DNA of 64,000 nucleotides from Molossus alvarezi (Eukaryota; Chordata; Mammalia; Chiroptera; Molossidae), in the NCBI GenBank assembly GCA_037176705.1, contig CM073885.1:162492290-162556289 (forward strand). Direction: 5' to 3'. Positions 34,410 to 46,780 of this stretch are shown piece after piece (the first letter of the stretch is position 1; each line of letters opens with the position of its first letter). Below the pieces are notes generated by a model. The model ran no database searches. It had not been told where the DNA came from and worked only from the letters and a program-made list of their open reading frames with translations. The position numbers and the translations under genes are program-made.

Positions 34410-36344
34410 TCTTTAATATCTTCTCAATATCACAAAATTTCTTCTCATATAATGGAATTTAAAAAGAGAGTTTAATCTGCAAAAATCACTATAGAAAGGA
34501 ATATTTTTCTTAGATTATCCTGAGTAAATGGAAGAATTACATATAAGTATAAAATGTATATAAACATTTTATATATAACCTTCTTTAAATGTGAAAAAAC
34601 TGTGAAACTAAAGTCTAATTAAATCATAGTCAGCAACATTCCACAACTTTTGCAATATTCAGTCTTACAATGAAAGTGTGTAAGTTATGTATATATAATT
34701 AATGTTTATTTGACCAACCAACATGAAGTTGTCTTTATGTGGGAGTGAAAAATAATTGAGCTTCCTCAAGTTTATTTGTCAGTAGTGATATACTTCAGAG
34801 ACTAAAGATTTCAAAAACTATCTCTATTCAAACAACTTCCTTTATGATGTTTTATTGCTTATCCATGGTTGTGAAATTTTTCTTCTGTTCTGTTTGTTTG
34901 TTTGTCATCTTAAAATAAATAAAAAATAAATTAAAAAAAAAAAAAAAGAAAACATTTGGGCATCTCTTCCTTTGTGTATCCTTATTTATCCGAATTTCCA
35001 GATCTAGGAGAAAGGAAATAGTCCCAGTTTACATGTAAACAAAACAAATATCTGTCTTTTGTATGTAGGGTGGGTTCTATTTTTAAGAATAAACCCCTTT
35101 GAAACCAATTAATACTAGGTATCTGACCTACATAATAGATTCTGAATGCCTCATTTCCCCCCCTCCTTTTTGCTTTTAAAACAACAGTATTGTTTTCTCA
35201 TCTTTGTATCAATTTCTTGGGTAATTTTCTTACGTATATATTGATTGAAACAGACTTCCAAAAAACTCTTTAACCAATATTTTTACACTAATAAATACTT
35301 TTAGGAAATAGTGTTTCCATACTGCTGGAGTCAATTTATGTATTTGAACTGGCAATGTTAAATGTCTGCAGCTACAGATGTTGATCCTGTAGTAAAGTTA
35401 CCAAGCATATTCTCCCTTTAGAAAAGTTGCAAAAATTTTTAAAAACCAAAACTGTGATTTATCTGTTCTTCTGTTCTAAATCTGTGCTCTTTCTTTTTCT
35501 TCTGACCTCTTCATTCTTAGTCCTCTCCCACTGAGGACTATTCCTCTGTGATCTTACTCTTGGGTGTCTTCTGTTGTGACCTTTGTGTGGGTACAGTTAC
35601 CACATTTAGGTTTGTTTCACCCCTGGGTCTCTGCATTTTAAGAGAATCTTTTAAAAGAAAAATTTCAGAGCCCTACCAAAAGAAAATTGTTTCTAGAGGT
35701 GCAGTTGTCAGTATCATGCTTAGTGCTGGGAAAGGTATTTTGTGAAGAAGAAAACTATTCAGGGACCTTTTAAAATTCAGACATATACACATAAATGTTG
35801 GTCATGTTGTAAATAAAACACTTTTAAAGGAATGCCCATTCTTTGATGTTTTTTTGAATGTTTAGTAGAGCAGACATTTTGGTGAGTCACTTTGATAATG
35901 ACACCAGCATAAGCTTGTTAAATTCCAAAATGACTTCTCTGTAGAACGATATCAACACACAAAAAAACTGACCCAAGAGCTTCATGTCTAGATATATCTT
36001 CTGTTGATATCTCTATATTTCTCTATTGTAATATATGTGTACCTTATATTGAAAGGGCTGGTTTAGTAATATCATGTGATCATCAAGGCGACTGCCCTTT
36101 CCATAATATCCCATACCTAGCTAAATTCAAAGTCCTTTGGAATTTATCTTCCACATATGGTAATATGCTATAATGAACACTAATGCAATCATCTTAAGAA
36201 ATGCAGCATATTACTATGGCATATTACTATAAGTGCTTCTTTTACATTCCCTCACAATTGCATACTTCTCCCTCCAACATTTCTAAAGGTAACAGTTTTC
36301 TTGAATTTCTTGTTCATTATTTTTACTGTATTTTTTTTTCTTTA
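34410..36344. other. No recognised feature
   Basis: About 1.9 kb without a recognised repeat or gene, apart from an A-rich tract near 34917-34950. Short ORFs here lack any identifiable domain. Confidence 0.4.
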
Positions 36345-37000
36345 AATACCACACCAAGACACATCATCATCAAAGTACCAAAGGTTAAAGACAAAAAGAG
36401 AATCTTAAAAGCAGCAAAAGAAAAGCAGTCCATTACCTACAAAGGAGCTCCCATAAGACTGTCAGCTGATTTCTCAAACGAAACTTTGCAGGCCAGAAAG
36501 GAGTGGCAAGAAATATTCAAGGTGATGAAAAGCAATGACCTACAACCAAGATTACTCTATCCTAAAACGCTATCATTTAGAATTGATGGACATATCAGAG
36601 TGTCCCAGACAAGAAAAAGCTAAAGGAGTTCATCACCACCAAACCAGTATTATATGAAGTGTTGAAGGAGAAGAACAAAAATATGAACAATAAAATAGCA
36701 ATTAATTCATATCTATTAACAATTGAATCTACAAACAAAATGAGCAAGTTTTTGTTCCATGCATTTTGAGAATCTGTTATTACTTACATATATGTTAAAA
36801 TCATGAAAGCAGGGAACAGACTGTTGAACTTCAGAGGGAAGTTCTAAACCAAAGAACTTTTATGCATGTATGCATAACCAATGGACACAGACAATAGTGT
36901 GATGGAGGTGGGGGTGGGTAGTGGGGGCAGAGTGAGGAGGAGGAGGTCAATGAGGCAAAAGAAGAGAGACATCTATAATACTTTCAACAAAAGATAAACT
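36345..37000 (+). mobile_element. Internally deleted L1 (ORF1 end joined to ORF2 end/3' UTR)
   Basis: 36350-36690 encodes the ORF1 C-terminal half (motifs PRHIIIKV, RLSADFS, ARKEW and LLYP are readable up to the TAA at 36621). It runs into the first codons of ORF2 (about 36694-36755). It then jumps to the last few ORF2 codons and the 3' UTR (GGGAACAGACTGTTGAACTTC, TGCATGTATGCATAACC, a G-rich tract near 36905-36930). About 3.7 kb of ORF2 is missing at one junction near 36755. Confidence 0.8.
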
Positions 37001-37009
37001 TTAAAAAAT

Positions 37010-39850
37010 CATTATATTTTCCTGATGTTTCAACCCTTCCATTATTATAAAATGTTCCTCTTAATCTCTAGTTATATTGAGTTTGTTTTAAAGACTATTT
37101 TGTCGCATCTTAGCAAAGCCTCCTTAGCTTCTTTTATGTTTGATTTTGATGGTTACATATCTTTCTTCATCCTTTTATTTCCCCCTTTTGTATTTTTTAA
37201 TCTAAATTATGACTAGTGTAGATACCATATTGTTGGATTCTGTTTTTTGATGAAGCCTTTTAAATCTCTGCCTTCTGACTGAATTATTTAAAGTAAGTTT
37301 ACTATTTTACTGGTAAAGTTAGATTTACAGTCATTTTGTTCTTTGTTTTTTATATATCTCAAGTCCTTTTTTTTGTTTTTCTGTTCCTCCTTTACTGCTT
37401 TCACTTGCAGTAGCTGAATATTTTCTAGTTAATTAAATTAATAGTCCATTATAATATAATTAATTATTTAATAGTTAATATTAATACTATTAATAATGTC
37501 TTTAATAAGTTTACTACATTTTTGTTATTTTTAAATAATTTATTCTGTAGGGCACTTTCTCTTAACTATTCTACACTCATCAAAATCTACTTTAGATTTA
37601 TACTATCTTAGTTTTACTGAGGTAAATAAATGTTATTCCTAAATAACCCTATTTCTTTTTCCCTTCTTTGTCCTGTTTTATTGTACATGTTGCTGTCTTA
37701 CAAAAACAAGAGTAAATCATTGTAATTTTACTTTGCATAATAATAAGTCTTTTAAAGAGGTTGAAAGAAGAGAGTAGATATTTATAAATTTTACTATGTT
37801 ACCTTTTATTTATCATTTTTTGTTTTCTCTATTTTTTCCTATGTATTCCAATATTGATGTCATGTCATTTTCTTAAATACAAAATAACTTCTACCCACCT
37901 TTTCTGTGATATTGTTGGGAAATATATTAGATATCTATATATTGTATTCCAAAAATACAATTATATACATGTCATATTATATAGCTGAATTTTAAATCAG
38001 ATAAAAACAGAAAAAGTAAGAAATGTGAAATTATACTCTATTTTAATTGTACTGTACTCTATATACATTATTACCTTTACCATCATTTAATGTGTGTGTG
38101 AGTGTGTGTGTGTGTGTGTGTGTTCAAATTATTTTTTCAAGTCACCTACTTTCAGCCTCCATGAAGTTTCCTTTAGTATTTGCTGTAAGGTGGATCTATT
38201 AACAAAAAGATCTATTGTGTTTATTTTTGCTTATTAATCTGGGAGTGTCTTTATTTTGTCTACATTTTTTAAAGATATAATTTTGTTAGATATGAGTCTT
38301 TTGGTTGACAGTTCTCTTACTCCCCAACCCTTTGACTATGTTATCTCCCACTTTCTTCTGACTTTCATTGTTTCAATGAATAGTCAGATGTTAATCTTAT
38401 TGCTGTTCCCTTTCTCAGGATGGGTCATTTTTCTTGCAAGATTTTCTCTTTGTCATTGGCTTTCAATCTTTTTGCTTTTTGACCAGGGTGTGTCTCTGTG
38501 TTAACTCCTTTGCATTTACTATCTGCTTAAACTTCACCCAGTTTCTTGTATTTGTATATTAATGTTTCTCAGCCATTATATCTTTGAATGTTTTTTTCTC
38601 CTTTTATTCCTCCACTTCTGGCATTGTCATTACATGTATGTTGATATTCTTCAGTGTATCCTATATTTCTCTGTGGATTTCTTTATCTATCTTTGTTTTA
38701 GCTCTCTGTTCTTCAGATTTCATGATCTCTATCTAGCTGTCTTCAAGTTTGATTAATCTTTCTTTTGCTAGCTCAAACCAATGCTGATCCCAGTTCTACC
38801 CCAGATTTTCAGTTTTCATTATTTCTTTATTGATATTCTGTATTTCATGAGATATTGTCATTATATCTTATTTCTCTTTTGTTTGTTGTTTTTAATAAAT
38901 GTATAATGGCCGTTTTGAAGTTTTTGTCTGCTAAAAAGTCCTACTAAAGGTTTCTGTTGCCTATTTTGTTTTTGTTGGTCCCTGTGTATGGGTCACATTG
39001 TCTCAGTTTCCTATATGGGTAACACTTTTTAGTTTCTTTGCATGTTTTGCAATGTTTGCTAAAATGTATGTTTAAGATAATATTGTAATGTTTATGATAG
39101 TAATCCCCTGGGACTTGTTTTTGCTTGTGTGGTTTTTTTTTATTTGTTTGTTTGTTTGTTTATTGGCATATTTTAGTGAAATCTGTTTTTTTCTGCAATT
39201 TATAGCCTCTGATGTTGTTCCTTAGAGGGCACAGACTGATCCATTCTCTCACAGTCACTGTGGCATGACAAAGGATTGAGCAAAATTGTCTTTGTTTTTT
39301 TTTGTTTTTTTTTTCCAGATCTCTCTGTTAAAATGTCTGCTCTTATTGTTATTACACCTAGTGGTTTACCTACAATAAGTGCCAACTTACTGTATTATTG
39401 CTTCTAACAATGTTATAAGTATAAACTGTTGCACACTATGACCCAATTAAATTCAAGCCCCTTTGCAGGGAAAGTCTTTGAGATCAATTTTGAGGCTTCT
39501 TTCAACCCCAGGAGAGGTCTTCTTCACTGTCTCTTTCCCTGATTCTTCCGTTAAACTTATTTCTAATCAATATGAAACCTGTTTGCCTCATGGAGCTACC
39601 AGCCTTGTCTTGATTGTTTACTAATCAAAATCTCCACTGTTTTCAACAGTGTTCTTATACTTTAAGTTCTTCACATACAGGCTGTTCCAAATAAAGTTAG
39701 TTCCCTTGTCGAGAGCTTCAGAGCTCACTCTTCTTGTGGCCTGCTTCTTCCTCTGGGTAAGGTATCTGCACCACTTCTCCAGAGCTGATATTGAAACAGT
39801 GCTTCAATTTTCTCAAAATGACATTGCTGCTTTACAAATAGGGTTCTAGT
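37010..39850 (-). mobile_element. Ancient L1: endonuclease region, ORF1 and probable 5' UTR
   Basis: 37020-37160 matches the L1 endonuclease region on the minus strand. 38150-39050 matches old L1 ORF1 on the minus strand (plus-strand phrases GCTGTAAGGTGGATCTATT, GGTTGACAGTTCTCTTA, TCTCAGCCATTATATCTTTG). 39050-39850 is probably its 5' UTR, but that is uncertain. A (TG)n run is at 38092-38121. Heavily decayed, no usable frame. Confidence 0.55.
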
Positions 39851-40479
39851 CAAGGTGGTAACATCTGGTCTTTATGCCTCATATATTATTGTATGGGGTC
39901 TCCATTATTTGAGTTAGCTCAGGCAAGGGTTATTGGGGCTCAGTGGTCTCCACCTTCCAAGCTTGAGGTAAAGTTTTCATGTTATGAGTGGAAAGGCTTG
40001 GTGGAGGAAGGGAGCCTATGCTCTCTCAGCCATTCTTGCCTGAAATAGAGCTTGTGCAGGTTGGAACTGGGGTTGGTGTGGGGCAGTGAAAAGTGTTACT
40101 TCGTAACAGCTGCTTAGCTTCTCCTAATGTACTATTTAAGAATCAGCAAATTCCTTGAGATTAAAAGTAGTTGGAATGTTGGGCCCACTTCAGTGAGTCT
40201 CCTATCTTTTCAGATTCTTGGACACTCAAATTATGCTGCCTTGGTAAATTTGTAAGATTTTCAAATGTATGTATACACACACCATACACACAAACACACA
40301 CACACACGCTTTGATGCAGTGCAAACATTTTATTTTAGTGGGAGGTTTGTTAAAACTGAAAAGTAAAAATATAAATTAAGAACAATATTATGTGGAGCAT
40401 TGTATTAATTTCTATTTAATTTTCAATTTATTCATTGAACCATAGGTAGCAAAATTTTATTTTATTTTTAAGCTTATTA
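39851..40479. other. No recognised feature
   Basis: No gene or named repeat. A short (CA)n run lies near 40290-40308. Confidence 0.4.
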
Positions 40480-40790
40480 GTTTTAAAATATGTTTTATTG
40501 TTTAGGATAAGTTATTATTAATTGTGCTGTATTTGGGAAATAAGGCTTGACTACTACTAATTTGTTGTATATTTTGAGAATTATTTTACTGCTACCACAT
40601 GGTTTATTTAATCATATATTCTATATGTATTGAGAAAAAATGTATTATCTCTAATTGCTGATTTAAAGAGTTTAATATATTCTTAGGTTATTGTTTTATT
40701 TTGGTTTTTCAAATAACTTGTTTCCAGGATAATTATTTGTAAGTGTTCTTTATCAATAACTCTGAGAGTTATAAGTCTCTACATATCATA
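40480..40790 (-). mobile_element. Ancient L1 fragment, endonuclease region
   Basis: Weak minus-strand match to the L1 stretch around the reverse complement of GAGAATTATTTTACTGCTAC and following codons. Very diverged. Confidence 0.35.
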
Positions 40791-42190
40791 AATGATTTAT
40801 CAATTTCCTTTTGGAATTCAGTCATATTAAGATTATGCATTTTGAAGCTTTATTATGAGGATGAATACAAGTTATATTTCATGATTCTTTTCTTTAAAAT
40901 ATAAAATTATCATATTTGTATAACAGCTTTACTTTTTCCAGAAAGATTTTTCTGACTTCCTAATTTGGTTCCATTCTCTTCTCTCCCATGTTTCCATTGA
41001 TGAATTCAATACATGAGTAGTTTACTTATTTATTTCTTGGCATACCTCTTACAACACAAATACTAATCTGAAAGCTAGTAACACAGAAGTAAAGAACATA
41101 GTGTCCTTGTCTTGGGGATTTCTAGTCTAGAACACCTGACAATAGCCCTTTGTGCAGAGAGAAGAAATTGTGATTTATGATATATGTGTGACATTGGAGG
41201 GAGAGCTGGGGAAGAAAATATACAGCAAAAATGTGACTAGAAGTAGAATTTTCACAATTCTGAAACTCACTGACATGACCTTCAGTTGATCCCTGAGGTT
41301 TGTGTCATACAGGAAAAGCAAAGGGTAACAGAAAACCCATTGGGGTCTACAGATCTGTTGGCTTACAATGACTATAAATTATTTATAGCAATTCGTAGTG
41401 CCTAAAAAACAGACCTGTTTGGGAGTGGCACATTTTCTACATTTAAATAACAGCTTGAGTTGGGAGATTTTTGACTCATAATATCTGAAGAAAAAAAATA
41501 ATAGCAACAAGAATCTGTATGAGCAGTGATTTAAAATATTTTTTTCTGTGGACTTGGGCTGAGGTTAGCTAACAGAAATTTGATATTCTTGTTAATTCTT
41601 GAGCTACACTGGTAAATGTGCAATTAGGCAAAACACTCTCCGTGCATAGCAGTCGAGAGAAGAAAGGATTGATTCAAAATACAAAAGCCCTTTATACTCT
41701 GGCACAGATCCTTCATCAGGATGAACCAGGTTGGATCATGACAGAGGCCTTTTCGCCAGAGCCTGGATGTTCATAATGCGAGAAATGCTTTCTCTTTGTA
41801 ATTATTGATAATAATATTGCTCGGTGAACTGAAGACACATGAAACAGTGAATTAGCAGCACAGCTTTCTATTGCAGGGCATGTAACACAGCAGCTTTGCT
41901 ATTTGCATCCCATGGACTTCAAATGCAATTTTTGGATCAGCATACCCTTCCCTCTTTCATCCTTTCCCCCCTCATTTATCCCGTGAAATATCCTCTGCAC
42001 ATTTTCATGTCATGTGAATTGTGTGGATGTATTATTAAAAATCAATATCACTACTTCATCTAAACTCTCCCTTCAGAGCATTCATCATTTGTTAGTTGTG
42101 AAAATACTTTATGATTTTAGGTGGTGCATATCTTACGCCAGAAATGACTTAATTCGTAAAAATGCAATGCTGGTTGACATTTAACCTAGA
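40791..42190. other. Repeat-poor stretch with a possible regulatory element
   Basis: No gene recognised. 41560-42180 has no repeat signature and carries an octamer motif ATTTGCAT (41901-41908) and a TAATTATTGATAATAATATT cluster (41799-41818). This could be a conserved non-coding element, but conservation cannot be judged from one sequence. Confidence 0.3.
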
Positions 42191-42213
42191 AAAATATATA
42201 AATATATATATAA

Positions 42214-42582
42214 GTCAGTCTGGGCAACTGTAACAGAATAGCATAGACTAGCTGGCTTAAACAAGATATATCTATTTCTTACAGTTTTGGAGGCTAGGAA
42301 GTTCAAGATCAAGGTACTGACCAATTTGGTGTCTGGTGAGAGCTCTCTTCCTGGTTTGCAGACAGCTGCCTTCTTGCTATGTCTTCACATGGCAGAGAGA
42401 GAGAGCAAACTCTGGTCTCTCTTTATGGGCTCAAGTACCATTATTGGAGTCCCATCCTCATGATCTCAATTAAACTTAATTATCCTCCAAAGACCCTAAC
42501 TCCTAATACCACCACTTTGAGGGTTAAAGTTTTAAAATATAAATTTGAGGGGAACACACACACATTCAATCCATAACACACT
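42214..42582 (+). repeat. Ancient retroelement 3' end (common mammalian repeat)
   Basis: Recognisable order: GTCTGGGCAACTGTAACAGAAT, GGCTTAAACAAGA, TACAGTTTTGGAGGCTAGGAAG, CAAGATCAAGGTACTG, CTTGCTATGTCTTCACATGG, CATTCAATCCATAACAC. It resembles an old L1-type 3' end, but I cannot fix the family. Confidence 0.65.
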
Positions 42583-43594
42583 AGGGCAGCAAAACATCAC
42601 CACTCAGTAATAGATCTATCAAGCGGTTCAGTCACATGGCCGGTTAAGTGACAGATTGGCTGATACATAAACTCTAGAAGACTACTTCCTATGACAGGGC
42701 ATTTTCAGTTTGTGGGTTTCCAATATTTCTTTCAGAATCTTTTCCTGGAATCAGAAATAAATTTAATATATACTATTCAAATTATTTCAAATATTTATTT
42801 TAAACCTATTAATTCTATAAAGCTCTAAGTATGTCTTATGCAGGTAGCCCTTTCACATCTTATTTAGTAATTTTTTTGTTTTACTTTGCAAACAGTTCTC
42901 TACTCCTTAGGACCAATACAATTTCCCTTGATAGCTTATGGTCCTTTATTTCTATATTTAACAACCTGGCCCAGTTTTTTCAATCTAGTTAAACTAAAGA
43001 GTGCAAGAGTTACTTTGGATTAACTCTTTGAGGTTGCAAAGCTTACTTGACCCTGCTTTTAAAGTTTTTTTGAAGACTTATTGAATTGGAAAAGTAAATG
43101 GCTGTTCTTTCATTACCCAGACCTTTCCACTGAACAGAACTGTGCTTAATTCTAACCTTGCATCCCCTGAAGTTTAAACAGGTTCAAATCTAAATATATG
43201 TAGTACACATTCCCTTTCAATCCAAATTGCTACTGAGAACACTGACACTTCCAGATGCTGTTTAACTTTTCTAAAATTATCACTGATCCCTTTAGCATTT
43301 GCAACTACAAAAAGAAAAATGACAGGATACCCTACTGAGCTGGAATTGGGGTGAAGGAAGAAGAGAGTGGTTGAAGCCTCTTGTTCATTTCCTTAAAATT
43401 AATGTAGAAATGTGTCCATATTAAAATTTTAAGGGCTCTATTTGAAGCAGTTTGAATAAATTCAAGCAACAAAATAAAGGGAGAATAATGTGCACTGGTG
43501 CTTCTTTTTTAAAATTCTCTTAAAATATAAGGAATATTATTTTTCACTTTATCTGAGTGGTTTGTGCAAAAGAAATCTGGAAGGTGTCATAATT
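42583..43594. other. No recognised feature
   Basis: About 1 kb without a recognised gene or repeat. Confidence 0.4.
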
Positions 43595-43609
43595 TCTGCA
43601 TGCATTTTA

Positions 43610-44060
43610 TTTATTTCTTAATTAATTTATTTTTAAATACGTTTTTTTTTATTTATTTCTTTATTTTTAGGGAGAGAGAAAAGGAGTCCTGGCTCAGTGG
43701 TTAAAGCCGCAGGTTCTTTTCTGGTCAAGGGCACGTACCTCGGTTGCAGTTCATCCCCGGCCCTGGTCAGGGTCATTTAGGAGGCAATCAGTCAATGTGT
43801 CCCTCTCATGTTGATGTTTCTCTCTCTCTTCCTCCCTCCTACTCTATCTGAAGATAAATGGAAAAACATCCTCGTGTGAGTATTAAAAAAGAGAGAGAGA
43901 GAAGAAGGGAGAGAGAGATAGAACATTGATTAGCTGCCTCTTGCATGTCCCACGCTGGGGATCAAGGCCACAATCCAGGCATGTGCCTTGACCAGGAATT
44001 GAATTGGAACCTCTCAATCCATGGGACTACGCTCAGTCCACTGAGCCACAGCAGCTGGGC
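43610..44060 (-). mobile_element. Ves SINE, type 2 (outer), split by an inner SINE
   Basis: Minus-strand copy whose head (CCCAGCTGCTGTGGCTCAGTGG) ends at 44060 and whose A tail is the T-rich stretch near 43612-43660. Exact 15-bp duplication TCTGCATGCATTTTA at 43595-43609 and 44061-44075. Interrupted at about 43687-43890. Confidence 0.88.
43687..43890 (+). mobile_element. Ves SINE, type 1 (inner)
   Basis: Plus-strand copy, slightly 5'-shortened (starts TCCTGGCTCAGTGG), type 1 end ACTCTATCTGAAGATAAATGG and CCTCGTGTGAGTATT then A's. It inserted into the GA-rich body of the outer SINE. The flanking GAGAGAGAA-like repeats obscure the duplication. Confidence 0.88.
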
Positions 44061-44292
44061 TCTGCATGCATTTTAATTACCACTTATCTTATTTGAATGA
44101 AACTAATATCAAGCAAAAAGTAGACTATAAAATATCCTAAAAATCATTCAAGAGATGATTGAATTACATAATTTTTTTCTCTACATAAAACACAAATAAA
44201 AGTTTCATTGCTAGGGCAACTCTAATGCAATAAAATAAGACATCACAACTACCACAGGGCAAAGATAGTGAAAAATGTTAATATATATATCT

Positions 44293-44312
44293 AGATAGAT
44301 ATCTAGATAGAT

Positions 44313-44350
<38 letters not shown>
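44293..44350 (+). repeat. (GATA)n microsatellite
   Basis: About nine uninterrupted GATA units after an ATCTAGATAGAT lead-in. 44076-44573 otherwise holds nothing recognised. Confidence 0.9.
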
Positions 44351-44573
44351 CCTTAACTATAATCCTAGTTGAAACCTTTCATAGACAAGATTGGTTTGCC
44401 TAGAAGGGTAAGCTGAGAAGCTTCATTTGGGTTTACTTAATAGAAGGTTTTCTTTTAAAGTTGCATTTCAAAGGCAGGTAAATAGAGATATCAGGTTAAG
44501 ATGGCCGTTTGAAGACATATCATAGAATCTCTCTTACACAATAAGCAATGAATGGCTATTATAAAAATAAATA

Positions 44574-44722
44574 AGAAGTGTTGATGAGGATGTGTATGGG
44601 GGTGTGGGGAGGAGAAACCCTGTGGACTCTTGGTGAGAATGTAAATTGGTATAGCCACTATAGAAAACAGTATCCAGGTTTCTCAAATAATTGAAATAAA
44701 ATTATCATATAGTCCTACCATA
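44574..44722 (+). mobile_element. L1 ORF2 C-terminal fragment
   Basis: Plus-strand remnant of the Cys-rich region (GTGTTGATGAGGATGTGT..., then GAATGTAAATTGGTATAGCC). Old and short. Confidence 0.65.
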
Positions 44723-44729
44723 GTTTCTT

Positions 44730-45080
44730 TCTATTCTCTTTTAATGTCCTACAGTCTGGATTTTACCCTCACCACTATACTAAAACTATTGATTTCTCTT
44801 TTCTTAATGTTGGTGTACAAAACTCAGTTCTCTTCAGCAGCAATGGATACAGTTAGTTGGTCACTGTCTTTTTTGATAAATATTCTTCACTTGTATTTCA
44901 AGACATCATTATTGTTTTCATTTTCATCTCATCTCACGGGTTATTACTGGTCCATCTCCTTTGTGGGTTCTTATGCTTATCTTGTATTTGTTAATAGTGA
45001 AGGGCCAAAGTCCATGGTCCTCTTCTCTTCACTAACAATCCCTTCTACATCATGGCCTTTTTCATAATTGCCATAATGTT
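44730..45080 (+). repeat. L2 LINE fragment
   Basis: Follows the L2 reverse-transcriptase order: TACAGTCTGGATTTTACCCTC, ACTATACTAAAACTATTG, GCAGCAATGGATACAGTTAG, then GGGCCAAAGTCCATGGTCC and TCTTCTCTTC. The 107-codon open frame here (44744-45067) is a relic of that ORF, not a gene. Confidence 0.6.
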
Positions 45081-46130
45081 TTAATTAATATTCTCAGAGT
45101 AACTAAAGTCAACGTAAGAGTTATATAAATGACTTAGAGGGTTATTCATAATTTTGAATTATTGCTATTTTTCTATCAAGTAAAATAATTGAAAGTTGAG
45201 TAGGATTTTGATAAATAAAATGTTTGAGTTATGAGATGCCCAATAATATTATCCTAAAAGCATTTATAAAGAAAATAAATAAAGTGTTCAAGACAGAATT
45301 AAATGTCATAGAATTTGAAAACTTTCAAGTAAATCAGTCAGTCATTTGTTGATGGATGTGGATCAGAGTTTGATTACTTTATTAAGAAGCATTTATCTAT
45401 TTACTCTTCCCTGACATAAGCATAAATATAACTTAAGAAATTGTCATATTTTATAAAATGCCCACAATGGCAGCTCCTGCTTGATACTTAGAAAAGCTAA
45501 AATTATTTAAAAATAAATAAATCTCTGAAATTTTTCTTTGACTTCATAATTTCAAGTGTATGAACCTGTTAAGAGTTCTTCTTTGTCCTTGGGGAAGCAC
45601 TTTAAAACCTCAGCAAGTTCATCAGAAAGATTTTTTTTTTTTGCATGACAGTTACTTTAAAAATGGGCTTTCTATTTCTCGGGAGAAAAAATATCAATGT
45701 CATGTGGTGTGTTGGTTGCTATAGCAACTATATCTTGTTCTTTATTATTATTATTATTATTTTAATAACAGTTTGAACTGGCTCTTAACCCTGAGTAACA
45801 ACCTGACCTACTGAAGAGAATAAATCGCTTCCTCACCGGAGGTCGGCTCTTAAGCCCACTCCACCTTCTTTATGCCCCCCACCTCCATGTGCTTATTAGG
45901 AATTTATTCACAAATATTCAGTTATCTTGGCTAGCTGTGAAGTACAATAAGAAGTATATTAATAAAGGATTACCAGTTAAATATGAAGAAATGGGTAAGT
46001 TTTCAATTTACCTCTATTGGAAGAACAAAGGGGAGGCTTTATTTCTTATAAACCTAACTCTCTTGACTTAACGTATTAGCTCCAACTCTACTGTTTTTAA
46101 ATTAGAACCTGTCCCCTTCCAACTAGGAAA
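45081..46130. other. No recognised feature
   Basis: About 1 kb without a recognised gene or repeat. (TTA)n run near 45745-45760. Confidence 0.4.
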
Positions 46131-46780
46131 TGTTATGGGACAATATATAGCTTTGCTAATCAAATCACCTGTTGCAATTCACCTGATAGGGTGAGCTTTG
46201 TTTAAATCAGGATGCCCACATATGCTGTTTCCAGAAGGGTAATGTGAATTTAGAGATAGATGACCTAGGGCTAAACCCAGTTAGGCAGGAAACACAAGTT
46301 TTAAAATGTATAGTCAGCCCTCGTTTATGACAGTTAATCAGTTCCAGACTCTACCAGATAAATGAATTTCCCTGAAGTAGGATTCTTTATTTATATACAG
46401 ACATTCCTTGCCGCTTCGCACTTCGACGTTTGCAGCTTCACTCTATCATGATTTTTTCCAAATAGTATAGTATTTGAAAAAAACTGTGATACAGTGAAGA
46501 CGCAAACTTCAAAGTGTGAAGTGACGAGGGACGACTGTATGGATTTTGCTGAGGCAGAATTCCTTGGAAGGACCAATCAGAGGCAAGTAAGGCATATATC
46601 TACCCCTAGACAAAGGAGTCTCACCGGCAACCCACTTGGGTGCCCCACCCCACTGTGTGAAATCTGTCTATTTTTCCAATAAATTCTGCTTTTGCTTGCC
46701 CATGTGTCCATGAACTCATTGTTTGATTTGTGAGACAACCAACCTGGATCCAATCACCACCACTTGGTTTCATTATGATA
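46131..46780 (+). mobile_element. Probable ERV1-like LTR, interrupted by a DNA transposon
   Basis: The right part shows a CCAAT-type box (GGACCAATCAGAG near 46570), a TATA-like CATATAT (46590), then AATAAA (46678) followed by TTCTGCTTTTGCTTGCC, a layout typical of gammaretrovirus-like LTR promoter, R and U5. The left part (from about 46131, TGTTATGGGAC) is assigned only because the sequence rejoins across the transposon at TA. Neither exact end nor a target-site duplication was established. No viral coding sequence is present. Confidence 0.4.
46309..46539. mobile_element. Tigger-like non-autonomous DNA transposon with palindromic core
   Basis: Ends TATAGTCAGCCCTCG and CGAGGGACGACTGTA are inverted repeats (13 of 15 matching) bounded by TA, as in Tc1/mariner-Tigger elements. 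The right 144 bp (46396-46539) is itself a long imperfect palindrome whose outer end TACAGACATTCC repeats the terminus, so a second palindromic copy may have inserted into the first. No transposase. Confidence 0.65.

Noticed and set aside
36201..36623. 140-codon ORF as a host gene
   Set aside because: The first half is flanking sequence read in frame, and the second half is L1 ORF1.
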